A stretch of DNA of 64,000 nucleotides from Apiosordaria backusii. Lineage: Eukaryota > Ascomycota > Sordariomycetes > Sordariales > Lasiosphaeriaceae. The DNA is taken from the NCBI GenBank assembly GCA_030549205.1, contig JAUKTV010000007.1, forward strand, positions 1,488,001-1,552,000, given 5' to 3'. This document shows, in pieces, positions 47,365 to 56,198 of the stretch. The translations under genes and the position numbers were made by a program. Under the pieces are notes generated by a model. That model saw nothing but the letters and a program-made list of their open reading frames with translations. It was not told the DNA's origin and did no database searches. The first letter of the stretch is position 1. The number at the start of each line of letters is the position of its first letter.

Positions 47365-47888
47365 GCTGTTTTTCAACAGTCTTTAATTTGCAAAGGTTTT
47401 TGATTTGAGTGATACTTGCGTGTTTGTGAGTGATGTCTTGGGGGGAGAAGAGTTGTTAGGTTAACATCGTGACTCGACCTTTGGAGTTGAAACGAAAAGG
47501 TGATGACTTACGACAACGACTGACGGTGATGGTCTGTCCTAAATAACTTAATAACTCAAAAGGAACATCGGAGTCCTGGTTCTGCTTGAGATGTTTGTTC
47601 ACACTGAGTTGTTAATCGTGTTAGTGCTCCGGCAAGACTTCAACAAACACTCTAGGCTTTATCATAGTCAACAAAGAACAAAATGGCTTCGGTTTCTCGA
47701 TTTTGATTGTTTCTGTATTCTTGCAGCTTTATGTGCCGCGCTGCATTTGTTTTCACCTGAGGGTATCCATCTATCGATCCATGCCATTCTCCCTCATCAT
47801 CTCCCTGCCCCAACCATTTTGGTTTTTGAAGCCATTCCATATGTACAACTCCCCGACCGAGCTCTTTCCCTTGACGTTTCCTGTATTT
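47365..47888. other. Intergenic, tRNA to small membrane-protein gene
   Basis: AT-rich interval of about 520 bp. Likely 3' UTR of the minus-strand gene. No gene is seen. Confidence 0.45.
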
Positions 47889-48436
47889 TTAACCTTGCAC
47901 CCAGCTATGTCCTCCCACCACCATCACTCCCTGTAATATAACAACAACAACAGCAGCAGCCATCTGCCAACCCACCCCTTTTATCTTCTTGTTTCTTTCA
48001 TTCATATCACCTCCCCTCATCCCCCTTTTAAGCTCCCCCTTATCGACGGCAGTAGTATCCTTGTGAAAACCCAACCACTCCCCCAACACCCCTCCCGGCT
48101 TCGGCACCGGGCACTCTCTTTTTCCCCTCTCTGCCCTCTCCGCCCTCCTTTCCCTTCTTACTCTTTGCAGTTCTTCCTGCTGCTCTGGTGTTGTCACCGT
48201 CACATTGTTGAACCTTGCCACGCCATCCTCTCCTACAATTTCAGACTGCTGCTTGGGTCGCCTTTTTCGTTTTTGGGGTGATGATGATGGATCGAGCTCC
48301 CCGTCTGCGAGGGTCTTTCGGGGGGCTGGACAGGGGAGGATGTGGGGGAGGGCTACGACGAAGAAGGAGGCTACGAGGGTGGTTGCGAAGAGGGTTGATG
48401 TTGAGCGGGAGCGGGGGTGGAGGTGGGGGGTGGCAT
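47889..48436 (-). CDS. Unknown small membrane protein; apparent frameshift near start
   Basis: Not recognised. The main frame encodes, from the N-terminus, RSRSTSTLFATTLVASFFVV, ALPHILPCPAPRKTLADGE (one hydrophobic segment followed by a Pro/Cys motif), a basic linker (PQKRKRRPKQQ), RFNNVTVTTPEQQEELQRVR, RRERRAERAERGKRECPVPK, then PGGVLGEWLGF and a second hydrophobic helix (WQMAAAVVVVILQGVMVVGG). No ATG lies at the head of this frame. The likely start is the ATG at 48436, one base out of frame; a run of six G on the plus strand (48425-48430) separates the two. Adding one base to that run would give MPPPHLHPRSRSTST. About 180 aa. Membrane location is inferred; function unknown. Confidence 0.6.
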
Positions 48437-49319
48437 TGTGAGGTTGGGTGGGTGGTGGGTGGTTGATTATGGGGTGGGGGGGGGGGAAGAAAGTGAAGGT
48501 GGTGGTGGTGGTGGTGGTGATGGAGGGGAAAATGGAGGACTGAAGGGATTGTTAGCTTGAAAGTTGAAGAAGTTGAAAGGGGGGTAACGGACCAATTGAT
48601 TTTGAAAGGTAGGGGTGTATTATATCATGATTCCTGTCCGGGAAGAAAGTGACTGACAGGAGAGCTGGACTTGGGGGGGCCGAAATGGGAGCGGGAGTGG
48701 GAGGGAGCTCTACTTCGAGATGGATGCTTGGAGCTTTGCTTGGGATGTGGATTGAATGATGTGCCCCACAATCCCGAGCGTTTTCTTGGAGCCGAGCCCG
48801 AGCTGCTTGGAGGAGCTGTCAGGCGCGCGTCACTTTACGTTTTTTAAGCGCGCTAGTGGTAGCTAAGGTGCACGGGCCAACATAGGTACCGTAGTTAATT
48901 GTCCGATTAACACTTGGGAGACCTTGGCTACACTAACCTAGCACAGCTGCTTGGAAGCGAAGTCGCCTCCGCCGCTTGCCGCTGGTTCCCTTTTGCGAAA
49001 ACATGCTCTACAAACATACTCTACAAACATACTCTACGACGACGACTTGTTGGAGACGGAATTATTCCTTACACAGAGTCCGGGTTTGTTATTCCTTATC
49101 TCTAGAGAAAATTACATGACCAAGAAGTGTTATCTGTTCGCTTCAGCCAGCGCGGCGCATTCAACAACCAACTTGGAAGTTTATTTTATCGCATAGTTGA
49201 TTATCTCGCCTTTCTCTACCTACCCACCACCAAACCAGCCCGCCAGCATCGATCGCGATAACGCACTTTTAGCGAACTATCCCATCTCCCCCGACAAATA
49301 TTACATCAAACAAGCAAAA
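48437..49319. promoter_or_regulatory. Divergent promoter region upstream of PPH3
   Basis: An 883-bp interval between divergent genes. It contains an ACATACTCTACAA-type direct repeat (49,003-49,040). No defined factor site is claimed. Confidence 0.4.
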
Positions 49320-50800
49320 ATGAGCGACCTCGACAGGTGAGGATCATCTCCGCGCGCCTGAATGTTTGCTGGGAAAACATATATTGAACAAGATAAACAG
49401 AGCGATCGCTCAACTACGAGCCTGCCGCCCCATACCAGAAAACGAAGTCCGCGAGCTCTGCCACAAGGCGAGAGAACTCTTGATTGAAGAGGGAAACGTC
49501 GTGACGGTCAACGCGCCTGTAACAGTAAGCTCTCTCTTGCCTTTTCCTCTTACAACATCACCGCGCGGCTAATAAACTCTCTTTGCGAACAGATATGCGG
49601 CGACATCCACGGCCAATTCCACGACCTAATGGAGCTCTTCCGCGTCGGCGGCGACGTGCCCGACACGAACTACCTCTTCATGGGCGACTTTGTCGACCGC
49701 GGCTTCTACTCCCTCGAGTCTTTTCTCCTCCTCCTCTGCCTTAAAGTCCGCTACCCCGACCGCATGACGCTTATCCGGGGCAACCACGAGTCCCGGCAGA
49801 TCACCACCGTGTATGGCTTCTACGACGAGTGCCTCAGGAAATACGGCAGCGCCAACGTGTGGAGGTATTGCTGCGATGTATTTGACTACCTGGCGCTGGG
49901 CGCGATTGTGCTAGGGGCGTCGAACACGCTTTCGCAGCCGGCGGGGAGTGTGCCGGTGGGGGAGGATGTCGAGATTGAGGTTTGTAATGCGGACCAGCAG
50001 ATCATTTCGAGGTTTTTGAGGAAAGGGTCTAGTGGGGGTGGGAGTGGGAGTCCGGAGGGCGGGGGGGGAGTCCTAACGGTGCGATGGGACAACAGCAGCA
50101 GCAGCCGACGACGAATGGGTTTAGTGAAAGTGGGAGTAGTGGGCCGCCGGCGCCGACGAATACGGGACCGCCGGGGTCGGGTGCTTCGGGGGCGAGTGGG
50201 GGCAGTATTGGGAATCCGGCGGGGGCGGTGCTGTGTGTTCATGGTGGGTTGAGTCCGTTGATTGACAATGTGGACAAGATTCGGCTGCTTGATCGGAAAC
50301 AAGAGGTGCCTCATGAGGGAGCGATGTGCGACTTGCTCTGGTCAGATCCGGATGAGATTGATGGGTGGGGGTTGTCGCCGAGAGGGGCTGGGTTCTTGTT
50401 TGGGGCGGATATTGTCAAGGTGTTCAATCACAGGAACGACTTGAGCTTGATTGCGAGGGCGCATCAGTTGGTTATGGAGGGGTTCAAGGAGATGTTTGAT
50501 GCCAGTATTGTGACGGTATGGTCGGCGCCCAACTACTGCTATCGATGCGGAAATGTGGCTGCGCTGCTGGAGCTGTCGGAGGATGATTCTGGGTTGGGGG
50601 TGTTGGCGAGGAGTAATGGGGATGTGAATAGGAGTGATGGCGGGATGGGCGGGCAAGGACCGAGAGGGGTGCTGATGGAGAATGATTTGCTGGGCTACAA
50701 CAGAGCTGGGCCGGCTAGGAGGTATCGTGTTTTCCAGGCTGCACCGCAGGATTCAAGGGGGATGCCGGCTAAGAAGCCCGTTGCAGACTACTTTTTGTGA
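49320..50800 (+). CDS. PPH3: Serine/threonine protein phosphatase 4 catalytic subunit; one apparent frameshift
   Basis: PPP-family phosphatase, catalytic partner of Psy2. Exons are 49320-49336 (17 nt), 49401-49524 and 49593-50800. Metal and active-site motifs are [30 protein letters not shown] and [12 protein letters not shown]. The C-terminus [14 protein letters not shown] is the PP4-type tail with the methylated terminal Leu. Between DYLALGAIV and [10 protein letters not shown] lies an insertion of about 105 residues, rich in Gly, Ser and Gln, not found in yeast or human PP4. Inside it the frame changes at a run of eight G (50061-50068); one more G would reconnect GSPEGG to [12 protein letters not shown]. 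Everything else matches PP4 throughout. Codons change from C-ending to G-ending near 49,870. Confidence 0.95.
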
Positions 50801-51254
50801 TTTGGAGCGGGCGGCCGACTCCAGACAGTTGGGAGTTATAATACTCCTGAGTCTTGACCAAATTTGGGTGTTGAAGGATACTACTGGCTTTCTTGAAGCG
50901 ATTTGTTGGTTCTTGTGTTTTGGCACATTGATTGTACCTATTACTTATTATGAGTTATACCCCTATGCCCTTATCAAACTAAGCGGAAATTATACAATAT
51001 GGTCTTCATCCCCATGTTCTTTTGAATATGTCAATGTGTCGTCACTCTCCCATTCTTTTATGGAACAATATCAACTTGAATCCTGACTCTTGAGCCGAGT
51101 GATGGTCGTCTCTATAGCCGCATCATCCACATCGCAGTTTCTCCCGGGGGCACATCCCATGGTAACCCGGACTTGGGTTGTGTCGGCGCCTGTAATCAGG
51201 GATATCCTATTGTCTTGTCAGCTTCTTCACGTCACCCCCTTAGTTTTCTTAAAC
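50801..51254. other. Convergent intergenic region
   Basis: 3' UTRs of PPH3 (+) and the bZIP gene (-). No gene is seen. Confidence 0.5.
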
Positions 51255-51668
51255 TTACAGATCAGCAGCCATGGAACACTCGTTCGGCTCCGGATCTCGC
51301 CCATTTTTCCTCTCTCCCTCACACTCACACTCACACTCTCCCTGCTTCTTTTGTGTAGGAGAAACCCCCGATTGTGTTGTTGTTACTGGTATTGCTGGTG
51401 ATGTAGGAGCGCCAGCATTGAGATATTCTCTTATCCCAAACTCGCTCACACCAACCTTTCCCAGCAATTCCCTCAACTTTTTGTTTTCTTCCGCGACTTT
51501 TCTCGCCGCGAGCTGAATCTCTAATGTGGCGTGTACTCCTTTCTCTTCGTACTCCCTGATCCGGGCTTCTAGTGAGGAGATGTACTCTTTTCGGCGGGCG
51601 CGGGAGAGGCGCTGGTTGGTGCGGATGCGGGTGAGGTGGGCTTGCTTTTTCTGGTCGTCTGAGGACAT
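51255..51668 (-). CDS. Small bZIP-type transcription factor
   Basis: A 137-aa single-exon protein starting at the ATG at 51668 (the frame upstream meets a stop after a non-ATG codon). Residues ~8-32 form a basic region, LTRIRTNQRLSRARRKEYIS, with the N-x7-R spacing of bZIP proteins (Asn of NQRL to Arg of ARR). The following helix SLEARIREYEEKG then EENKKLRELLGKVG gives short leucine/hydrophobic heptads. After residue ~90 the tail is Pro/Thr/Ser-rich with an alternating Cys-Glu stretch (GECECECEGERK). This layout is common among small fungal bZIP proteins of the NQRxSRARR class, whose targets are mostly unknown. An upstream exon cannot be excluded. Confidence 0.75.
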   Translation of the reverse strand: MSSDDQKKQAHLTRIRTNQRLSRARRKEYISSLEARIREYEEKGVHATLEIQLAARKVAEENKKLRELLGKVGVSEFGIREYLNAGAPTSPAIPVTTTQSGVSPTQKKQGECECECEGERKNGRDPEPNECSMAADL

Positions 51669-52092
51669 TTCATGGGCTACATTTATGGCCCCGTCGTCAG
51701 ACACAATGTTATTCGAGTGGGAGAAATAAGTCTAATAAAGTCACTGCACTTAAAGGGTGCAGCTCCGGAGGAGAGAGCAGTTTCAAAGACGGGCTTGTCC
51801 GCAGCGGGAATGTTTGGACGTGGGGCAAAAAAGGCCGGCTTGGCACGCCGTGTTCGGGGCTGTAGAATGTTAGATGCCGAGTTGGACTTCCGTTGGCTAC
51901 AATGAAGATTAAAGAAGCATATATTCAAGGATATCACAGAATCACAAGTTCAAGAAGAAAACAAATACGGTTTGAGTATTAAAAGATTATATTGATCAAA
52001 ACCTGCCGACATCAACAAGCGACCAGCACCTGTAGTTAGCACCAACAAACAACAAGAGCAGCCAGCCAGTCAGTGTCAGGAGAGAGCAAAAC
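51669..52092. other. Intergenic: bZIP promoter and RING-gene 3' UTR
   Basis: A 424-bp interval. Short frames on the minus strand (RKSNSASNILQPRTRR) are not supported as a gene, though they could be bZIP leader sequence. Confidence 0.4.
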
Positions 52093-52881
52093 TTACCACT
52101 CCCCCACCGACTCCTTAACCGCCAACCTCTGAATATCCCCATCCATCCTAACCCTAAACTTCATCATCAAAAGCCTATCCCTCTCCCTCCCCGTCCTCTT
52201 CCACTTTCTCCTCGCATCATAATACAACCTCCCCAACGTCTCCATCAAACCATTCCCCACCGAACCCCTCTCCGCCGCCTCGCAATGCCGGCAAAAGGGA
52301 GCTATCCTCCCCCCATCCGGAATCGTCCGCGGAATCAACCAAACCGCATCCTGCCACATCGGTCTCAGTCTCACCTTGTGCCCGCACAGCTCGTGAACCA
52401 TGGGAGTCCGGCAGATGGGACAGGAATCCTGACGGTCCATCCACTGACGGATGCAAGCCTGCCCAAACATGTGCCCACATGGTAGGACACAGGGAACAGA
52501 GTCGTTGGTGGGATCGTAGGCTAGCACCCCGTTTTGGCGGCGGTTGGCAGGGAGGATTCGGAGGTCGGAGGTCATGCAAATAGAACAGGTGTGCCTCCTG
52601 GTGTGTCGGTTCTCGTCGAACAAAAAGGTGAATTTAGGGTCCGGGACGTAGCTGCCCATGTCGTTGTCGTGTTCTTCTTTTTCTTCTCTTTTCTCTCCCT
52701 CTTCTTGCTCTTCGTCAACGTTATTTATGATCTGGAGCGTGGCATCAGTATCAGACTCATAGTCCGGCAGATCAGACTCATAATCTGGGAGTTGTGGCGG
52801 AGAGTTGGGAGTGTCAGAAGTCTCAGACTCTGAATCCCAGTTGTCAGACTCAAAGTCCATGGGAGCGGAAGAAACAGACAT
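52093..52881 (-). CDS. RING-finger protein with a missing zinc ligand
   Basis: A 262-aa product if translation starts at the ATG at 52881 (MSVSSAPMDFESDNW). The frame is open to 53139, but that part resembles a repetitive leader. Residues ~1-60 are acidic, with two LPDYESD units. The RING segment runs CSICM, then ~30 residues, CVLPCGHMFGQACIRQWMDR, then DSCPICRTPM. The position normally filled by Cys/His after CGH (C5) is Gly here, as in several fungal RING proteins, so one zinc site may be incomplete. The C-terminal part has GGRIAPFCRHCEAAERG and basic helices (RRKWKRTGRERDRLLMMKFR). Probably an E3-ligase-like or adaptor protein; substrate unknown. Confidence 0.78.
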   Translation of the reverse strand: MSVSSAPMDFESDNWDSESETSDTPNSPPQLPDYESDLPDYESDTDATLQIINNVDEEQEEGEKREEKEEHDNDMGSYVPDPKFTFLFDENRHTRRHTCSICMTSDLRILPANRRQNGVLAYDPTNDSVPCVLPCGHMFGQACIRQWMDRQDSCPICRTPMVHELCGHKVRLRPMWQDAVWLIPRTIPDGGRIAPFCRHCEAAERGSVGNGLMETLGRLYYDARRKWKRTGRERDRLLMMKFRVRMDGDIQRLAVKESVGEW

Positions 52882-53231
52882 GGCTTGCTCGTATCCTGGG
52901 TTAGTTGGTTGTTGGTTGTTTGTTGGTTGTTTGTTGGTTTTGATGCCCCTTCGAAACCTAGAAATGCCAATATACACCGGGTATTTTAATAGGGGATGGT
53001 TAAACAAAGCAACAAAAGCCAACAAAGCTATTCTGCACACAGCAGTGCTGGCCAGAATACAACCGTATTGTAAGGAAACCCGTAGCAACCAGGAACAAAG
53101 GCATTGTTGTTGAGCGTCAAACAAAAAGGATAATGGCATCGTCGTCTATGGAGCCCCCAGAATCGTTGAATTCATGTACAAGATACACCCGAGAGAAAAG
53201 CGCCCCCGCGCAGGGTTGGGTAATAACTGTT
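52882..53231. other. Intergenic: RING-gene leader with GGTTGTTT repeats
   Basis: Contains a GTTGGTTGTTT-type repeat (52,904-52,940). Depending on the true start, this may be N-terminal coding sequence of the RING gene. No other gene is seen. Confidence 0.4.
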
Positions 53232-53731
53232 TTATGTTGACTTTGCTGCCTTCTCTGCCTCTGCCTTTTCCTTTTGCGCCCGCTCGTGCTCGATGATTTG
53301 TTTGCTCCAACTGATAGACGGTCAGTAATCCAACGTAGACACAGCCACTACTGGCAGGTAGGATAGAAACGTACTATCTGCTTGGGTAGAAACGTCCTGG
53401 CTCGGGCATCTTGTGGCGGAACTCCCTCTCGGCGCTCAGGTTCCAGACCATAGCAGTGATGCCAAAGACGCAGAGACCGAGGATGGCCGTGTTGGCCTTC
53501 CAGTTGGCAGGCTGGGCGTACCAACCACCGGCCGGCGACCAGACGTGCTTGGGATACCTATATGTCGCGGTCGATCTCGTTAGGACTCTGGCGCCGCTGG
53601 GTCCGCTGGTTCGAGGGGGTTAGAGAATGCGTGAAACTCACGGGATCTTGGGACCGCCACCCTAGAGAGAGTACCGGTATGTTAGCATATGGTTCAATTG
53701 ACGCAAACGAAGAGACGAAGAGACACACCAT
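53232..53731 (-). CDS. 94-aa single-pass mitochondrial-type membrane protein; start codon alone on first exon
   Basis: Exons are 53731-53729 (ATG only), 53661-53642 (20 nt), 53557-53375 and 53310-53232, giving 94 aa. All introns are GT-AG (GTGTGT/CTCTAG, GTGAGT/ATATAG, GTACGT/TATCAG), and the phases agree. The product begins MGGGPKIPYPKHVWSPAGGW, has one transmembrane helix (NTAILGLCVFGITAMVWNLS, about 38-57), then FRHKMPEPGRFYPSRYWSKQ and a charged helix ending in KAEKAAKST. Size, topology and motif resemble small accessory subunits of mitochondrial complex I, but I cannot name the subunit, and another inner-membrane protein is possible. Confidence 0.78.
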
Positions 53732-54281
53732 GTTGAGTGATTGTTCGGGAGGATGTGGATTGACCTGGGATAAGCTGTCAAGCCTCTCGAACTTGACGTC
53801 GTCGTGGAGGGTCGCGCAGGCCAATCAATTGCAGGGGAAAGGGCGAATGGTTAATCCGTCACAGCGCCGGCGGGCAGTGAGTCCAGTAACAGCATCACAG
53901 GCGGGAGCTTTGGAAAGCTCAGACCACCCTTTCGATAGTTGATAGTGGGGTGCTACCTTGCCCAAAACAATATTATGTCAGCCACAACTTCTGCGGGATG
54001 AGATCCCTGCAACGGCACCGGCGGTGCGTGCAGCTTCACGGCCCATTGGAGAACATTTTTTTCTTCTCCGAGAATTGACGGCGACGAAACGGGGAAAGGT
54101 GCTCCAAACCGCGACAGCACCACCCTCACTTACCAACACCCCGAGCTCTCGGCCCGACGACTTTAAGAAGAGGAGGAACCCGGCGATTCTTCGGGTGGAC
54201 AACACCGGGCAAACTCGACGAGTTTTTTTTCCCCAATCCACCTCAACCATACCTCCATATCTTCCTCAGCGCATCCGCCCA
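53732..54281. promoter_or_regulatory. Divergent promoter region / mL44 leader
   Basis: Lies between the 94-aa gene (-) and mL44 (+). The mL44 frame stays open upstream to 53958 without an ATG, so part may be in-frame leader. Confidence 0.4.
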
Positions 54282-55700
54282 ATGATGAAGAGGTTACGAA
54301 TCGAACGAGCAACGGGCCAATTGCTCGTGGCTCGCTCCGGAGCCGCCTCAAACCCGGGTAGTACCGCCCTCCGGTCCTCATATAGAGCCGCCCAAGTAGT
54401 ACCAGTACGGCACCAGTCCTCCTACTCCTCCTTCGAGGCCGAATCCCAACACCCCTCCCCCATCTACGAAGAAGACGGCACCGACCACAGCCGCTTCCCC
54501 CCCCTCGAAAAACTCCCACCCCTCACATCCACCCTGCCATCTCCTCTACCCGAACGGGCTCTCCAATCCGCCAAACTCGCCGCCCTCCACGCCCGGCTGT
54601 CCCTCTCCCCAAAAATCCCCCTCCAAACCCTCGCCCGCACCCTCGTCGACCCCTCCGCCGACCCCAACCCCCACTTCAACAACACCAGCCTAGCCTTCCT
54701 CGGCTCAACCATAATCAACTACCACGCCTCAGAATGGTTCATGGTCCACTACCCCCGCCTCCCCATGGACGTCTTCTACGCGGCCATGACCGGCCTCGCC
54801 GGCCCAGCCCCACTGAACCGGATAGCAAAAAGCTGGGGTATCGAATCCGCCGCCGCCCCCGGAGGAGAAGTCGATTCCGGTCTATTGCAATTCTCCCTCG
54901 ACTCTCCCGGGGAGAGCGTCCTCGGATTCGGCTACACGAGAACGATAGTCGACAAAATCAACAAGAACAACTGGCAACGCTCCGTCAATTCCAAAATCAT
55001 TTACGACGATGATTTCGGCCAGGTCGTTTCTCGCCCCAAACCCAAACCCAAACCCAAACCCAAACAACAAGAAGAAGAACAAGAACCCCAAGTGGAGTTG
55101 GACCAGGAACAGGACCAGGACCAGGAACAAGACCAGGAAGACGGTGAATACCTCTACAACCCCCTCCCCCCCAAATTCTCCCCTACCTCCTACGGCTCCG
55201 AGCGAACAAGAGAACTCTCCGAAAAGGCCCACGCCAATTTTGTCCGCGCCGTCGTTGGCGCAACCTATGCCCACTGCGGCAGGGAGCAAGCCAAGGCTTT
55301 TGTCAAGGCGCATGTTTTGTCCCGGTATCTGGACTTGGAGAGGCTGTTTGCGTTTAAGCATCCGACGCTGGAGCTGGCTTTGCTCTGCGCGCGTGAGGAG
55401 TTTGACCCCCCTGTTGCGAGGCTCTTGTCGGAAACTGGTCGGTTGTCGAGGACTCCGGTTTTTGTGGTGGGGATTTATAGCGGGAATGACAAGCTTGGTG
55501 AGGGGGCGGGGGCGACGCTGGAGCAGGCGAGGTTGAAGGCGGCGATGCATGCGCTGAAGGCGTGGTATTTGTATAGTCCTGGGGAGGGGGCGAGGGTGCC
55601 GAGTGATGTGCTGGAGAGTGGGGAGGAGGAAGGGTTGGGGAAGAGGATGAGGACGTGGGAGCCGGTGTATGTGGATATTGGGGAGTTGATTTCTCGTTAA
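54282..55700 (+). CDS. MRPL3: Mitochondrial large ribosomal subunit protein mL44 (MrpL3)
   Basis: Structural protein of the mitoribosome built on an RNase III-like fold plus a dsRNA-binding domain. Intronless, 472 aa from the ATG at 54282 (a second ATG follows directly). Residues 1-~50 form a basic presequence (MMKRLRIERATG ... RAAQVVPVRHQSS). The RNase III-like domain (about 100-330) includes LAFLGSTIINYHASEWFMVH, YPRLPMDVFYAAMTG, then VRAVVGATYAHCGREQAKAF. The dsRBD is at about 370-450 (PVFVVGIYSGNDKLGEGAGA, LEQARLKAAMHALKAWYL). Between them is an insert with a Lys-Pro repeat (PKPKPKPKPK) and an acidic Asp/Gln/Glu tract. Codons change from C-ending to G-ending near 55,300. Confidence 0.92.
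   Translation: MMKRLRIERATGQLLVARSGAASNPGSTALRSSYRAAQVVPVRHQSSYSSFEAESQHPSPIYEEDGTDHSRFPPLEKLPPLTSTLPSPLPERALQSAKLAALHARLSLSPKIPLQTLARTLVDPSADPNPHFNNTSLAFLGSTIINYHASEWFMVHYPRLPMDVFYAAMTGLAGPAPLNRIAKSWGIESAAAPGGEVDSGLLQFSLDSPGESVLGFGYTRTIVDKINKNNWQRSVNSKIIYDDDFGQVVSRPKPKPKPKPKQQEEEQEPQVELDQEQDQDQEQDQEDGEYLYNPLPPKFSPTSYGSERTRELSEKAHANFVRAVVGATYAHCGREQAKAFVKAHVLSRYLDLERLFAFKHPTLELALLCAREEFDPPVARLLSETGRLSRTPVFVVGIYSGNDKLGEGAGATLEQARLKAAMHALKAWYLYSPGEGARVPSDVLESGEEEGLGKRMRTWEPVYVDIGELISR
55034..55063 (+). repeat. CCCAAA hexamer repeat
   Basis: Five CCCAAA units coding for alternating Pro-Lys in mL44, followed by GAC/CAG/GAA repeats (55,100-55,140). Length variation here would stay in frame. Confidence 0.85.
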
Positions 55701-56198
55701 ACTATAGGAATTTTGGGGAAGATAGTGAGATGGGGGTGGGGGGGGGGAGAGAGAAATATAAGTCCAGAAAAGAAAATGACTTGTATTTTTGTATATCTAG
55801 ACGCATTTACACATTACACACGCAATATGGCTATCACCCCATTGTGCAAACGTATACCAAAAATGGGAGGAGCATGGATGGGCTGGGGTCAATGAAGAGG
55901 GAGGGTAGAAAAATGCCAGGACTGGAAAAGGGGGGGGTCAGTAAGGGGGTGTTCAGTCAAAGTGTATGTATGTATAGTAGTATCATGTTTTTTAACCTGT
56001 TGTCAAAAAAAAAAATCTTTTCAAACTTAAGATCATTCAGACGTGTATTACAAAAATGCAAGTCTATCAAACAGGGTATCTAAGCCATTTCCCACCCTTC
56101 CTCTCTTATCACCTCCCCTCCCTTCCTTGAAATCCAACATTTCCATATTATTTCCTTCTCCCCTATCATTCCCATCACATCCCCCTTTGTTATCTACC
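55701..56198. other. Convergent intergenic region
   Basis: 3' UTRs of mL44 (+) and the phospholipase gene (-). G runs are followed by an A-run (56,006-56,015). No gene is seen. Confidence 0.5.

Noticed and set aside
52882..53139. 86-residue N-terminal extension of the RING protein with a hydrophobic segment
   Set aside because: It contains repetitive Asn/Gln/Thr codons from a GTTGGTTGTTT repeat and lacks conserved character, so it was treated as leader; it is not fully excluded.
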